NCBI GenBank assembly: GCA_016708305.1
Contig: JADJGB010000008.1
Span: forward strand, 2,232,001 to 2,296,000
Direction of reading: 5' to 3'
DNA from: Sphingobacteriales bacterium
GTDB taxonomy: Bacteria; Bacteroidota; Bacteroidia; Chitinophagales; Chitinophagaceae
Length of the DNA stretch: 64,000 nt
Under the pieces are notes generated by a model. It saw nothing but the letters and a program-made list of their open reading frames with translations. It did not search any database and was not told the DNA's origin. The position numbers were made by a program, and so were the translations under genes. Shown here piece after piece: positions 1-9,619 of the stretch (the first letter of the stretch is position 1; every line of letters begins with the position of its first letter).

Positions 1-131
1 GTTTCATTTTCGTGATTATTGTCTGTTTCAGTTGCCACATCTTTGGCATCGGTTGTTTTGGCTTCTTTTTTGTCTCCACAAGCTGCAATAGGCAAAGTCA
101 GGATTAAAAATAAATAGATATATTTTTTCAT
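1..131 (-). CDS. Lipoprotein N-terminus, probable RND efflux periplasmic adaptor (partial)
   Basis: Only the first 43 codons lie in the window; the gene runs off the left edge. The start ATG at 131 is followed by a lipoprotein signal peptide (MKKYIYLFLILTLPIAAC, lipobox IAAC), then a charged, low-complexity linker rich in Lys, Glu, Asp and Asn. It begins 12 bases after the stop of the CzcA-TolC fusion on the same strand, so it is very likely the next gene of that operon. In Bacteroidota such operons usually continue with the CzcB/CusB-type membrane-fusion protein, which is often a lipoprotein with a polar linker. The adaptor call is inference from position; no adaptor domain is visible. Confidence 0.6.
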   Translation of the reverse strand, partial: MKKYIYLFLILTLPIAACGDKKEAKTTDAKDVATETDNNHENE

Positions 132-143
132 TTTGTGATAATG

Positions 144-3100
144 TTATTGATTGATAAAATAGTTGTATTCTATAACAGCCTGATTGTATTCGTTTAATGA
201 TTGTAAATAATTTTTGCGGATATCTATTGCCTGTGTATAAAATTGATACATTTCCGCAAAGCTGATTTCGCCTGCCTGATAGCTCAACATGGCTGCTTTA
301 AAGATTTCTTCCGATTCTTTTAGCCCTGGACCTTCATAATATTTCAAAATTTCGGCTGCCCTTAAAATATTTGTTAGCGTTGTTTCCCGCTGTGTTTCAA
401 ACTGTGATTTTTGAAAATTGAGTTGCTTTTGCTGCAATTCCATATCTGCTTCGGCGGCTTTTATTTTGCTTCGGGCAGATGAAAGTCCGAAAAGCGGGAA
501 AGCTGCTGAAACCGAAAAACCGGTAAAAGGATCTTTTATGCCATATAATTGCTGCGAAAAAAATCTTCCTGAAAATTCAGGCTTGTTGGTATTTTGCTGC
601 ACGTGAATATTAGCTTTTGCGATATTGATATTCTGTTGCTGAAGCGCCAAAGATGGATGCAGGCTGTCAGGATTACAAATATTATAATGTAGTTTTTCGA
701 GTTTTTCGGCCAAAGGCAGATAGGCAGAGTCTGTATTTAATAACATACTCAATTGCTGCTGCTGCTCGGTAATGTTCTTATTGTTTTGCTGAAGCAAAGC
801 TTGTAATTCCTTCATCCTGGCTCCCGAAGCTATACTGTCGAGGCCGGCGGCATCGCCGGCTCTCACCCGCAGCCGGGTAGCTTTGTTCATTTCGGCATAG
901 AGTGTATCTAATTTTTTGTACAGGGCAGCCACATCCTGCAAGTACCACAGTTGATAATATGCAACATTCACCTCTTTTCGAATGAGGGCATCTAAAGCCG
1001 ATTTGTTCATTTCATAAAACTTGAGTTGCTCTTCAAAGTACTGACGTTTCGCTTTGTAAAGCCCCGGCCATTCGATGGATTGAGTGATGCCTATTTTTAA
1101 AACGCCTTTGTGGTCGCTGGGTCGGATATCCTCGTTTTCCACAAAAAATCCGGTTTTTGGTATTTCACCGGCCGTTTTGAGTTCAAAACCTGCTTTTTTA
1201 ATCTGTGATTGATTGATGGGGTATTGAAGATTATTTCTGAAAGCAATATTTAAAGCATCTTTTGCCGATATTCTGGTCTGTGCGCCCGAAATGGTCGAAA
1301 ATCCAATGCCACAGATTAGTAATATCATAGTCTTAGGCACGTTCATATTCTTTTTAAAATTAATTTTTGAATAAAAAATGATATAGAGCAGAGGCAGTAC
1401 AAAGAGGGTAAGAATGGTTGCGGTTATCAATCCGCCAATCACTACGGTAGCAAGCGGTCTTTGTACTTCGGCACCGCTTCCCTGAGATAATGCCATTGGT
1501 AAAAACCCGAGTGATGCTACCGCCGCAGTCATCAATACCGGGCGAAGCCTGATAGCTGTTCCTTTAATTACTCTTTGTAAAATATTATTGACTCCTTCTT
1601 TTTTCAAATCGTTAAAGGTGCTGATGAGCACAATTCCATTGAGTACAGCCACACCAAACAATGCAATGAATCCTACACCTGCCGAAATGCTGAACGGCAT
1701 ACCTCTGATTAACAACGCAAAAACGCCTCCGATTGCGCTCATCGGGATAGCCGTAAAAATCAGCAGGCTCTCTTTTGCCGAACCAAAAGTGAGATACAGC
1801 ATTAAAAAGATGAGCGCCAGTGCGATGGGTACTACTATTCGCAATCTGGCTGCGCCTTCTTTTAGATTTTCGAAAGAACCTCCGAATGTGTAAAAATAAC
1901 CGGTAGGCAGTAAATGAGCCTTTGCCAATTTATCGCTTATTTCTTCCACAACCGTTTCTACGTCTCTGTTTCTAACGTTGAAGCCGACTACGATTCGGCG
2001 TTTGCCGTCTTCTCTGCTTATTTGCGAAGGACCTTCATCAAAGGTTACTTTGGCTACCTGTGAAATGGGTATTTGAACGCCTTCCGGTGTAGAGATAAAT
2101 AAATTACTCACATCTTCTATAGAATTTCGATGGGCGCTGTCGAGTCTTGCCACTAAGTCGAATTTTCGTTCATTTTCAAAAACCACTCCTGCCGATTTCC
2201 CCGCAAAGGCAGTACTGACAGTGCTGTTCACGTCTTCAATATTCATTCCATAAGAGGCTAATTTGGCACGGTCATAAGTGATATTGATTTGTGCCAGACC
2301 AATGGTTTGTTCAATTTGTGGGGCAGTAGCGCCTTTAACGGTTTGTACGATTTTAGCCACCTTTGGCGCCAGCGCAGCAAGGGTGTCAATATTTTCTCCA
2401 AAAATTTTTACCGCCACATCCTGCCTCACCCCCGTCATCAGTTCATTGAAGCGCATCTGAATGGGTTGGGAAATTTCGAAAAACACGCCCGGAATAATTT
2501 CAAGTTTTTCCATCATTTCTTCCGCCAGTTGATTATAGTTTTTTCTTTCCTTCCATTGTTTTTTGGGTTTCAGCATCACCATCAGATCCGATCCTTCGGG
2601 TGGCATGGGATCGGTGGGTATTTCGGCGCTGCCGGTTTTGGCAACAACTGTTTCCACTTCGGCGAAACTTTTCAATATACGGCTTGCCTGCATGGCGGGT
2701 TTCCACACTTTGGGTAAGAGAGGTGCCTTGAGGCAAAATACAGTGTATTGCAAAATCGCCTTCCTGCAACTGCGGAATAAATTCGCCACCCATTCTTGCA
2801 AAAATCACAACTGCAAAAATCACAAGACCAAAACCTGCGCTAACCACTGCGTATTGCAGTTTGATTGCTTTTCGGAGTAATGGCACGTACCAGTCGTGAA
2901 TTTTTCGCATCATTCTGTCCGAAAATGTTCTTTTATTCTTTATGGTTTTGTTCAAAAACAAAGAAGCCATCATGGGAATATACGTCAAAGACAAAATAAG
3001 TGCACCCAATATGGCAAAACTCACTGTTTGCGCCATTGGGCGAAACATTTTACCCTCAATTCCCTCAAGTGTGAGAATGGGCAGATACACTATTAAAATA

Positions 3101-4460
3101 ATAATTTGACCAAAAGCCGCCGAGTTCATCATTTTTTTGGCACTTGCACCTACCGCCCGGTTCATTGTTTGCTGATTCAGTTTCTGACTGTTGTGATGTG
3201 CTGCCAGATAATGGAGTGTTGCTTCCACAATTATTACGGCGCCATCCACAATGAGGCCGAAATCAATAGCTCCCAGACTCATCAGGTTGGCGCTAACCCC
3301 AAACAGGTTCATCATGCCCAATGCAAAGAGCATGGAAAGTGGAATGGCTGAGGCTACAATCAGTCCGGCACGCAGGTTTCCCAGAAAAAGTACCAGTATT
3401 AATATAACAATCAGTGCGCCTTCCACCAAGTTAGTTTTTACAGTATTGATGGCGCGTTTTACAAGATTAGTTCGGTCGAGGTAGGGTTCTATTACTACAT
3501 CATCAGGTAGGGTTTTTTGAATGGTTTTTATTTTTTCTTTTACCCTGCTCACTACTTCAGCGCTGTTTTCGCCTTTGAGCATCATCACTATGCCACCCAC
3601 GATTTCTTTTTCTCCGTTATAACTTATGGCGCCAAATCTTACAGCATGCCCCAGATGCACTTCGGCCACATCTTTTATCAATACAGGAATTCCGGAAGGG
3701 GTTTTGATAACGGTATTTTGTATATCTTCCTGTGAAGAAATCATACCGATACCGCGTATGAAGTAAGAATTAGGCTTTTTTTCTATGTATGCGCCACCTG
3801 TGTTTTCATTGTTTTTTGTAACGCTGTGAAAATATCGGCTATCGTCAGGTTCATGGATTTTAGCCGGTAGGGATTGATGGCTACTTCGTATTGTTTTACA
3901 AAACCGCCAAAACTGTTTACTTCTGCTACTCCCGGCGTGCCATACAGTTGCCGGGCGATGATCCAGTCCTGCATAGTGCGCAGATCCATGGGAGAATACT
4001 TATCTTCGGCGCCTTTTACAGGGTGCAAAGCATATTGGTATATTTCGCCCAAACCGGTGGAAACGGGTGCCAGTTCCGGTTTGCCAAAAGTAGAAGGAAT
4101 ATCTTCTTCGGCTTCTTTTAGTTTTTCGTTAATCAATTGTCGGGCAAAATAAATGTCCATTTCTTCCTTGAATACAACTGTAATAACGGACAAACCGAAA
4201 CGTGAAATTGATCGGAGTTCCACTATTCCGGGAAGATTGGCAATGCTTTGCTCAATGGGGTAAGTAACTAATTGCTCAGTCTCCTGCGCCGCAAGGGTTG
4301 GAGTGAGGGTTATTATCTGCACCTGATTGTTGGTGATGTCCGGCACGGCATCCACAGGCAGTTTTGTAGCGCTCCATATACCCCAGAAAACCAGGGCAAG
4401 AGTGAGCAGGCCTATGAAAGATTTTTGCTTTATGCTAAAGCTGATAATCCTGTTTAACAA
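144..4460 (-). CDS. Heavy-metal efflux RND transporter fused to a TolC-like outer membrane channel (CzcA-TolC)
   Basis: A proton-driven inner-membrane RND pump that exports metal ions, with its outer-membrane channel fused to the C-terminus; about 1,440 residues in all. The start is TTG at 4460 (LLNRIISFSIKQKS, aligning with the usual MLN/MLDKII start). The transmembrane-4 segment at about 3264-3223 reads DFGLIVDGAVIIVEA. This Asp-Asp-Glu arrangement is typical of the HME-RND divalent-cation (Co/Zn/Cd or Ni) branch, not of the Cu/Ag CusA branch. From about 1340 downward the protein changes into an outer-membrane efflux protein with a secretory segment (MILLICGIGFSTISGAQ) and long coiled helices. 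The frame breaks at about 3790 (one A missing from a run) and about 2702 (one C too many); joining the pieces restores one continuous protein. The fused form is known in Bacteroidota. Confidence 0.88.
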
Positions 4461-4553
4461 AATGATTAGTTTAATTCTATGATATGGTCAATATATTCTG
4501 CATCGCAATATGCAGATGAATCTGGATATCTGGATTAGGAATCCAATTTAGTC

Positions 4554-4874
4554 TTAAACAACCAATTTCGGAGGCTGCCAGATATCTGAAAGACAAGATT
4601 GAGAAAAATAGGGGATATGGTTTGTGGGTTGTTTGGCCGGATGCCAATCAATGTTTTCTAATTCAAAAGTTGCCGGTTTTACCTCACATATAGAAATGCT
4701 GCAACAAGTACAATGGCAAATTGGGGGGCATTGATCGCCGGAATGTTGATGTCCTTCATGTGAGTTTGCTGCTTGTGCAATTGCAGGTAAATCATTGCGC
4801 TCCATTTTATCCGCACATGGGATGGTTGTCAGCATCAGCATGTAACAACATAATATGAATGCAACAATTTTCAT
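4554..4874 (-). CDS. DUF6660-like small metal-associated secreted protein
   Basis: A 106-residue protein beginning at ATG 4874 with a hydrophobic export segment (MKIVAFILCCYMLMLTTIPC), followed by a His/Cys-rich stretch (HEGHQHSGDQCPPICHCTCC). A longer upstream reading exists, but the signal peptide fixes the start. It lies about 90 bases upstream of the RND pump on the same strand. Small proteins of this kind sit beside copper or heavy-metal efflux genes across Bacteroidota. The His/Cys cluster suggests metal binding and hints at copper, whereas the pump motif points to divalent cations. No function has been shown for the family that I can name. Confidence 0.65.
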   Translation of the reverse strand: MKIVAFILCCYMLMLTTIPCADKMERNDLPAIAQAANSHEGHQHSGDQCPPICHCTCCSISICEVKPATFELENIDWHPAKQPTNHIPYFSQSCLSDIWQPPKLVV

Positions 4875-5033
4875 TGGCTGCGAAATTAATCCAAATCTGC
4901 CTTTAATCACCTTTTGAGTGAAATATATGTTTGAAATATGGTTGCAAAATAGAGAAATAGATAGGAAAAGGACTGAAATAGCAGTTTTTCTAATTTTTTG
5001 ACTGATTTTGACAATATGTCGCAATATTCTCCT

Positions 5034-5041
5034 TACCTTTG
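5034..5041 (+). promoter_or_regulatory. Probable -7 element (TAnnTTTG) upstream of rplK
   Basis: TACCTTTG matches the Bacteroidota -7 consensus TAnnTTTG. No TTTG or TTTT sits at the expected 19-21 bases upstream (the nearest TTTG is 23 bases away), so the -33 half is weak. It would give a 5' leader of roughly 135 bases before rplK, long enough for ribosomal-protein feedback control. A promoter here fits the absence of secE-nusG upstream. Confidence 0.5.
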
Positions 5042-5184
5042 CCGTCCCAGTTAGTTCTTTTTAGAAATTGTTTTAAGTAAAGATAAAGGAAACCGTCAGG
5101 GTTTGCATATCTTTTTCAAAAAGCATAAGAGGAATTTGGGAGTCCGCCGAAGGCGAGACGTTTGAACCAATAAATCAAGTAAAA

Positions 5185-5628
5185 ATGGCAAAAGAAATCT
5201 CAGGCTATGTAAAGCTACAGTGCAAGGGTGGGCAAGCCAATCCTGCACCTCCAATCGGTCCTGCGCTTGGTTCCAAGGGTGTTAACATCATGGAATTCTG
5301 CAAGCAGTTCAATGCAAGGACACAAGACAAAATGGGAAAGGTACTTCCCGTATTAATCACTGTTTTCAGCGACAAGAGTTTTGAATTTGTAATCAAAACC
5401 CCTCCCGCATCTATTCAGTTAATGGAAGCCGCTAAAATTCAAAAAGGTTCCAAAGAACCCAACCGTTCCAAAGTGGGTAAAGTAACCTGGGAACAGGTAG
5501 AGGCTATTGCTAAAGACAAAATGCCCGACCTGAACTGCTTTACCGTAGAAAGCGCCATGAGAATGGTGGCCGGTACAGCCCGCAGCTTAGGTATCAACGT
5601 GGAAGGTACAGCTCCCTGGGAAAATTAA
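5185..5628 (+). CDS. rplK: 50S ribosomal protein L11
   Basis: Intact, 147 residues, the usual length. L11 forms the stalk base and the GTPase-associated centre with 23S rRNA. The sequence carries the family's N-terminal stretch (AKEISGYVKLQCKGGQANPAPPIGPALG split across residues 2-29) and the C-terminal rRNA-binding helix region (KMPDLNCFTVESAMRMVAG). It is the first gene of rplK-rplA-rplJ-rplL on the plus strand. Upstream on the other strand is the metal-efflux gene set, not nusG. No Shine-Dalgarno site precedes the start, as is normal in this phylum. Confidence 0.97.
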   Translation: MAKEISGYVKLQCKGGQANPAPPIGPALGSKGVNIMEFCKQFNARTQDKMGKVLPVLITVFSDKSFEFVIKTPPASIQLMEAAKIQKGSKEPNRSKVGKVTWEQVEAIAKDKMPDLNCFTVESAMRMVAGTARSLGINVEGTAPWEN

Positions 5629-5695
5629 TAATATAATTGATTATTCCAAACGGGGAAAGGTTAAAAAAAGTCTTAAAACTTAAAAGAATTGAAAA

Positions 5696-6391
5696 ATGGC
5701 ATTCATAGGTAAAAAAAGAAAAGCAGCAAATACAAAAATTGACGCTGCCAAATTATATACATTAAAAGAAGCCTCTACCCTCGTAAAAGAGGTAAATGTG
5801 GCTAAGTTCGACGCTTCGGTGACCTGCACGTTCGCCTGGGTGTTGACCCCAAAAAAGCAGATCAGGCTATACGTGGTACGGTTACACTGCCTCATGGCAC
5901 CGGTAAAACAAAAAAAAGTTTTGGTGCGTGTACTCCTGATAAAGAATCAGATGCAATTGGCGCAGGAGCCTGATCATGTGGGTTTGGACGAGTTTATTCA
6001 AAAAATTGAAAGCGGCTGGACAGATATTGATGTGGTGATAGCAACTCCTCAGGTAATGCCCAAAATTGGTAAATTAGGTAAAATTTTAGGCCCGCGCAAT
6101 TTAATGCCGAATCCTAAAACCGGTACCGTAACTAACGATGTGGCAGCAGCGGTGAACGATGTAAAGGGCGGTAAAATTGCCTTTAAAGTAGATAAATCCG
6201 GTATCATTCATGCCTCAATCGGAAGGGTGAGTTTCAGCCCCGAAAAAATTGCTGCAAATGGTCAGGAATTGATTAATGCTTTAATCAAAGCCAAGCCATC
6301 CACCGCAAAAGGCACTTATCTGAAAGGTATCAGCATGGCCAGCACCATGAGCCCGGGTATAGCTTTGGATACTAAATCATTTGTTCACTAA
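5696..6391 (+). CDS. rplA: 50S ribosomal protein L1 (frame broken)
   Basis: Full-length L1, about 232 residues, of the 23S rRNA L1 stalk; L1 also represses its own operon in other bacteria. The N-terminus (MAFIGKKRKAANTKIDAAKLY) and the C-terminal two thirds (GPRNLMPNPKTGTVTNDV) are clear. Between about 5818 and 5975 the protein is readable only by switching frame: a base is missing near 5820, another shift lies in or just after the A-run near 5912-5925, and there is an extra C near 5971. Restored, the middle reads as normal L1 (VDPKKADQAIRGTVTLPHG). L1 is usually needed for normal growth, so I read these as consensus errors. Confidence 0.93.
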   Translation: MAFIGKKRKAANTKIDAAKLYTLKEASTLVKEVNVAKFDASVTCTFAWVLTPKKQIRLYVVRLHCLMAPVKQKKVLVRVLLIKNQMQLAQEPDHVGLDEFIQKIESGWTDIDVVIATPQVMPKIGKLGKILGPRNLMPNPKTGTVTNDVAAAVNDVKGGKIAFKVDKSGIIHASIGRVSFSPEKIAANGQELINALIKAKPSTAKGTYLKGISMASTMSPGIALDTKSFVH

Positions 6392-6436
6392 TTCAGTAAA
6401 GGTATCCCATTTTTTAACAGTCTAACTTTAAATAAA

Positions 6437-6964
6437 ATGACTAAAGATCAAAAAAACGAAGTGATTGAACTGCTGAAAGGCAAGTTTTCTCAATATACTA
6501 ACTTTTATATTACCGATACTGAGTCTTTGACGGTAGATCAGATTGGTAAACTGCGCCGTGCCTGCTTCAGCAAAAATGTTGAAATGCGTGTGGCAAAAAA
6601 TACGCTTATCAAAAAAGCGCTGGAATCTATTGATGCAGAAAGGTTTAGCGATGTGTACGAATCTTTGAACAAGGTAACGGCGCTGATGTTCTCCGAAAAT
6701 CCGAAAGAACCGGCTATTATTCTGGCTTCATTCAGAAAGGGGAGTAAATTAGAAAGGCCTATGTTGAAAGCGGCTTTTATTGACGGTAGCGTATATACAG
6801 GCGACGATCAGTTGAATGCCTTGACTACGCTGAAAAGCAAACAAGACCTTATCGGCGAAATCATTGGTTTATTGCAATCTCCTGCCAAGAATGTTATTAG
6901 CGGCCTGAACGCCGGTAACAAACTGGCCGGTCTGATTAAGGCGCTGGAAGAAAGAGGTAATTAA
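6437..6964 (+). CDS. rplJ: 50S ribosomal protein L10
   Basis: Intact, 175 residues. L10 anchors the L7/L12 dimers to the ribosomal stalk. The family pattern is visible: an N-terminal globular domain with the FYITDTESLTVDQIGKLRR stretch and the KNTLIKKAL segment, and a C-terminal helix that carries the L12 dimers. It lies 45 bases after rplA and about 200 bases before rplL. In many bacteria the L10-L12 complex represses translation of this operon, but I cannot identify the leader element here. Confidence 0.97.
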   Translation: MTKDQKNEVIELLKGKFSQYTNFYITDTESLTVDQIGKLRRACFSKNVEMRVAKNTLIKKALESIDAERFSDVYESLNKVTALMFSENPKEPAIILASFRKGSKLERPMLKAAFIDGSVYTGDDQLNALTTLKSKQDLIGEIIGLLQSPAKNVISGLNAGNKLAGLIKALEERGN

Positions 6965-7165
6965 TAGCCGGTTAAAAGCCTCTTTAATTTAAATAAAGGG
7001 GTGGTATAAATAATTTTAGAAGTTCTTTAAAATATTACTTTCGGTTCTTATTACAAAGAATCAGAAGTATTCCTAAGCCTTCGGGAATGAGTGAAGGCAA
7101 TTAATTATAAACCTCCGCCGGATTCGCAATGGTGAAAATGAAGGCGGGTATTAAAATGTAAAAAA

Positions 7166-7542
7166 ATGGCAGATTTAAAAGCATTTGCAGAGCAGTTGGT
7201 AAACTTAACTGTAAAAGAAGTAAATGAGTTAGCACAAATTTTGAAAGATGAGTATGGCATTGAGCCTGCAGCTGCAGCTGTAGCGGTTGTTGCTCCTGCA
7301 GCCGGTGGCGCTGCCGAAGCCCTGGCTGAAAAACAGCTTTCGATGTAATTTTGAAAGCAGCAGGGCCTAACAAACTGAATGTGGTGAAAGCAGTAAAAGA
7401 CATCACCGGATTAGGCCTGAAGGAAGCAAAAGAATTAGTGGACGGCGCTCCAAAACCAGTGAAAGAAGGTGCTGCTAAAGCTGAAGCTGACGATATCGCA
7501 GCCAGGCTGAAAGAAGTAGGCGCTGAAGTGGAAGTAGCATAA
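7166..7542 (+). CDS. rplL: 50S ribosomal protein L7/L12 (frame broken)
   Basis: About 125 residues. The N-terminal dimerisation domain (MADLKAFAEQLVNLTVKEVN), the Ala/Val-rich hinge (residues about 33-48) and the C-terminal factor-binding domain (GPNKLNVVKAVKDITGLGLK) are all present. One A is missing from the run near 7335: restoring it turns the premature stop into the normal EEKTAFDVILKAAG-type junction. L7/L12 recruits translation factors and is essential in most bacteria, so an indel error is the likely cause. A rho-independent terminator follows 28 bases after the stop. Confidence 0.95.
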
Positions 7543-7569
7543 AATTTGCGCTTTTAAATTTTTGATAAA

Positions 7570-7597
7570 AGCTGTCTCTTTTGAGGCGGCTTTTTTT
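7570..7597 (+). terminator. Rho-independent terminator of the rplKAJL operon
   Basis: A 9-bp stem (AGCTGTCTC with GAGGCGGCT, including G-U pairs) with a TTTT loop is followed directly by seven T residues. It ends the ribosomal-protein operon here; there is no read-through into rpoB, which is normally next. The group II intron begins one or two bases after the T-run. Confidence 0.85.
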
Positions 7598-8023
7598 GGT
7601 ATGTCGGGCATGGTATTAAGCTAACAGGATGCGAGTTCCTGTATGTGCCGAGTTGATAGGAAACATTAGCGACTGACAAGGGTGTCGGGGGCGACCCCGA
7701 ATCTGAAAGAAGTCATCAGCAAATCTGAAGTTCTGACGAATAGAAATCTGATAGAAGGCTCTTAAGAGAGGGCAACCGAGCCATGGATTGGGAACGCCCA
7801 AAACTCAACCGTAACTCAAAAGAGTAAATCAGGCAGAACGCAGAGAAGTTTAATATCTTATCCCGAGAGGTCTTGCAGTATGCACCAATGTGCAGATTGT
7901 CCATCGATGAACAATTATATACTACAAGAAGTCAGCAGAGGACATAGTATTTTGTGTTAGGAATAGCACAGAAGAAGGTCTGAATCTTTTAACTTAAGGA
8001 GCAGTTAGTTCAAAATTTGTTTT

Positions 8024-8107
8024 ATGGCGCAACCGCAAGAGATAACTTACCAATTAGACCTGTTCAAAGGGCAGGTGGAGGGTTATACGCCCTTTTGCTA
8101 CAGGTGA
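8024..8107 (+). pseudogene. Remnant of group II intron reverse transcriptase (N-terminal stub)
   Basis: An ATG preceded by an AAGGAG-like site (near 7996) opens 27 codons (MAQPQEITYQLDLFKGQVEG...) and then stops at TGA 8105-8107. Position inside domain IV, the ribosome-binding site and the style of the first residues fit the start of an intron-encoded protein whose reverse-transcriptase and maturase domains have been deleted. The next 140 bases hold no continuation. The identity rests mainly on location. Confidence 0.5.
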
Positions 8108-8250
8108 AACCGTATGTGGAGCTTGGGCAATAAAGGCGTTGCAAGTAAAAAGAAGCAGGCGAACAGGAACGAGCCTTAACGCAGTATTTGATGGGAGTGA
8201 TATTGTTTATACAATCTCACATCAAATTACAAGAAGTTAAACAGTTAAAA

Positions 8251-8321
8251 GAAACCGCCGTGTGCGAGAGCATGCACGGTGGTGTGAGAGGGCGGGGGAG
8301 TAATCCCCCTACCTACTCGAT
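8251..8321 (+). other. Group II intron domains V and VI
   Basis: Domain V: ACCGCCGTG and CACGGTGGT form the lower stem, and TGC/GCA closes a GAGA tetraloop, with the characteristic bulge on the 3' side. Domain VI: a GGGGG/CCCCC stem around 8294-8310 is followed by TACCTACTCGAT. This is the catalytic core and branch region of the ribozyme, the strongest single piece of evidence for the intron. Confidence 0.8.
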
Positions 8322-8350
8322 TGTACAGCAAAGAATTTATAAAATATATC

Positions 8351-9619
8351 TTATTTTTTAAACCATTCGCCAAAACCAAAATTGAACCCCCCGATGGCAA
8401 ACATATTCGATGGGTCGGAATAGGTGGTGGAATTACCATCAAAATTACTGCCAAATGCTGCCTGAAAGGTGATCAAATCGCTCAACTTATAGCTCAAATT
8501 AATAACGCTTCGAAAAGTGAATTTTTTTTTAACTGCTTCGGGCTTTTTTGTAAGGTGTCTGTATATCATTTCTCCCGAAAGGCTTAACCGGTTATGTATC
8601 CACCTTAGTTTTCCTCCCAAATCAAAGTAGTTTGATGAGTCCACAATAGCATTGTTGAAAGTCAGCCGGGCAACTGCCATCAAATCAATAAAATCAATAA
8701 TGTCGGGGTCTTTGTTTATATTAAACCGATAAGAGGGCGTAAGCCAAACTGAAGTCTTGGCATTTACCAGATTATTCCATTGGCTTTCTTCGGCCAATCT
8801 TGCATTGGCAAGCGATAGCTCCAGCATAAATCCTTCTCTTGTTAATGGAAACTTGTATTTGTTCACAGATTCTAAAGAACCGGCAGATTTTTCTTCAAAT
8901 TTCGATTTTAGATTAAAAATCTTCATTAAATCACTTGTGTCTATAGCGTTTTTTTTCAGTTTTTCTTTCAGCAGAATTTTTATTACTTTTTTTTCAGATT
9001 CAGGCAAGGATTTATAACTTCCTACCTCCAGGATATCATCAAGCCATTCGGTTACGTTTTCAATCTCTTTATTAGCTCTAATATCGGCAGCCATTTGCCC
9101 CAATACAGATTCGGCATAACTGTTTTGATACCAGTCATATAGTTTTCTTCGGGTATTGGGGCTTGGCTTGCCTTGTATTAATTGAACATGCACTCCTAAT
9201 CCTAAAGCTGTTCCCTGTTTAAGTTTGCCAAATACAACAGAATCGCTTGTAGAAGTGGCAAAAGAAAAAGTAATGCTTCTTAAAAGATTTTTTCCGTAGT
9301 TATTCCCAAATAAAAAATCGGTGGCGTTAAATGTTTTGGAGTCGGTATTTTTTTTGCTCCAATAGTAAGGAGATGTTTCCATTGCAAAATTTGGCTGCAT
9401 TTTGCCATTAACAATTGCAGATTGAACACCGGCCACAAAAGCAGCCGGAGAGTTCGGCCGTTGAATGTTTTCAGGCTCGATGCCAATAATTACATATCCT
9501 GGAGATGAATTGATTTGTAAGGTTTCAATTTGCCCACCGACATTTGAGATTTTTTTATCTTGTGCAAAGCAGGCAGTAAAGCTATAAATCAATATGATAA
9601 CAGAAAATATGTTTTTCAT
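8351..9619 (-). CDS. Uncharacterised secreted protein, probable outer-membrane beta-barrel
   Basis: Intact, 422 residues, not recognised. It begins with a signal peptide (MKNIFSVIILIYSFTACFA) and ends in alternating hydrophobic strands finishing FGFGEWFKK. Repeated strand patterns in the C-terminal half (LTFNNAIVDSSNYFDLGGKLRW, cut here; LSLSGEMIYRHL; FTFRSVINLSYKL) suggest an outer-membrane barrel or a barrel-like fold. The middle (residues about 180-260) is helical and charged. It overlaps the preceding gene by 4 bases, so the pair is co-transcribed and probably works together. No function can be assigned. Confidence 0.7.
   Translation of the reverse strand: MKNIFSVIILIYSFTACFAQDKKISNVGGQIETLQINSSPGYVIIGIEPENIQRPNSPAAFVAGVQSAIVNGKMQPNFAMETSPYYWSKKNTDSKTFNATDFLFGNNYGKNLLRSITFSFATSTSDSVVFGKLKQGTALGLGVHVQLIQGKPSPNTRRKLYDWYQNSYAESVLGQMAADIRANKEIENVTEWLDDILEVGSYKSLPESEKKVIKILLKEKLKKNAIDTSDLMKIFNLKSKFEEKSAGSLESVNKYKFPLTREGFMLELSLANARLAEESQWNNLVNAKTSVWLTPSYRFNINKDPDIIDFIDLMAVARLTFNNAIVDSSNYFDLGGKLRWIHNRLSLSGEMIYRHLTKKPEAVKKKFTFRSVINLSYKLSDLITFQAAFGSNFDGNSTTYSDPSNMFAIGGFNFGFGEWFKK

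Larger units (their letters stand above)
7599..8321 (+). mobile_element. ORF-less group II intron (about 720 nt)
   Basis: The segment reads as a bacterial group II intron. The 5' end (GTATGTCGGGCATGG) can pair with TATGTGCCGAG near 7638-7650 as a domain I stem. The 3' end has a domain V-like hairpin with a GAGA tetraloop and a domain VI stem, and ends in CTACTCGAT, the classical ...AY 3' splice-site form. The middle has phrases shared with Bacteroidota introns (GAAGTCAGCAGAGG near 7928). Instead of a reverse transcriptase of about 400-600 codons, domain IV carries only a 27-codon stub. The boundaries are inferred from motif position; the 5' end is the less certain one. Splicing would need a maturase supplied in trans. 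Confidence 0.8.

Noticed and set aside
4875..5024. Fifty-residue N-terminal extension of the DUF6660-like protein
   Set aside because: The signal peptide begins at Met 4874; the upstream part overlaps the rplK promoter region.
5696..6391. rplA, rplL, dnaK, ftsK and others as pseudogenes
   Set aside because: Essential genes are broken at homopolymers and each is restored by one or two bases; consensus error is the simpler explanation.
8321..8587. Plus-strand frame after the intron as a gene
   Set aside because: It lies opposite the well-formed minus-strand barrel-like gene and has no family features.
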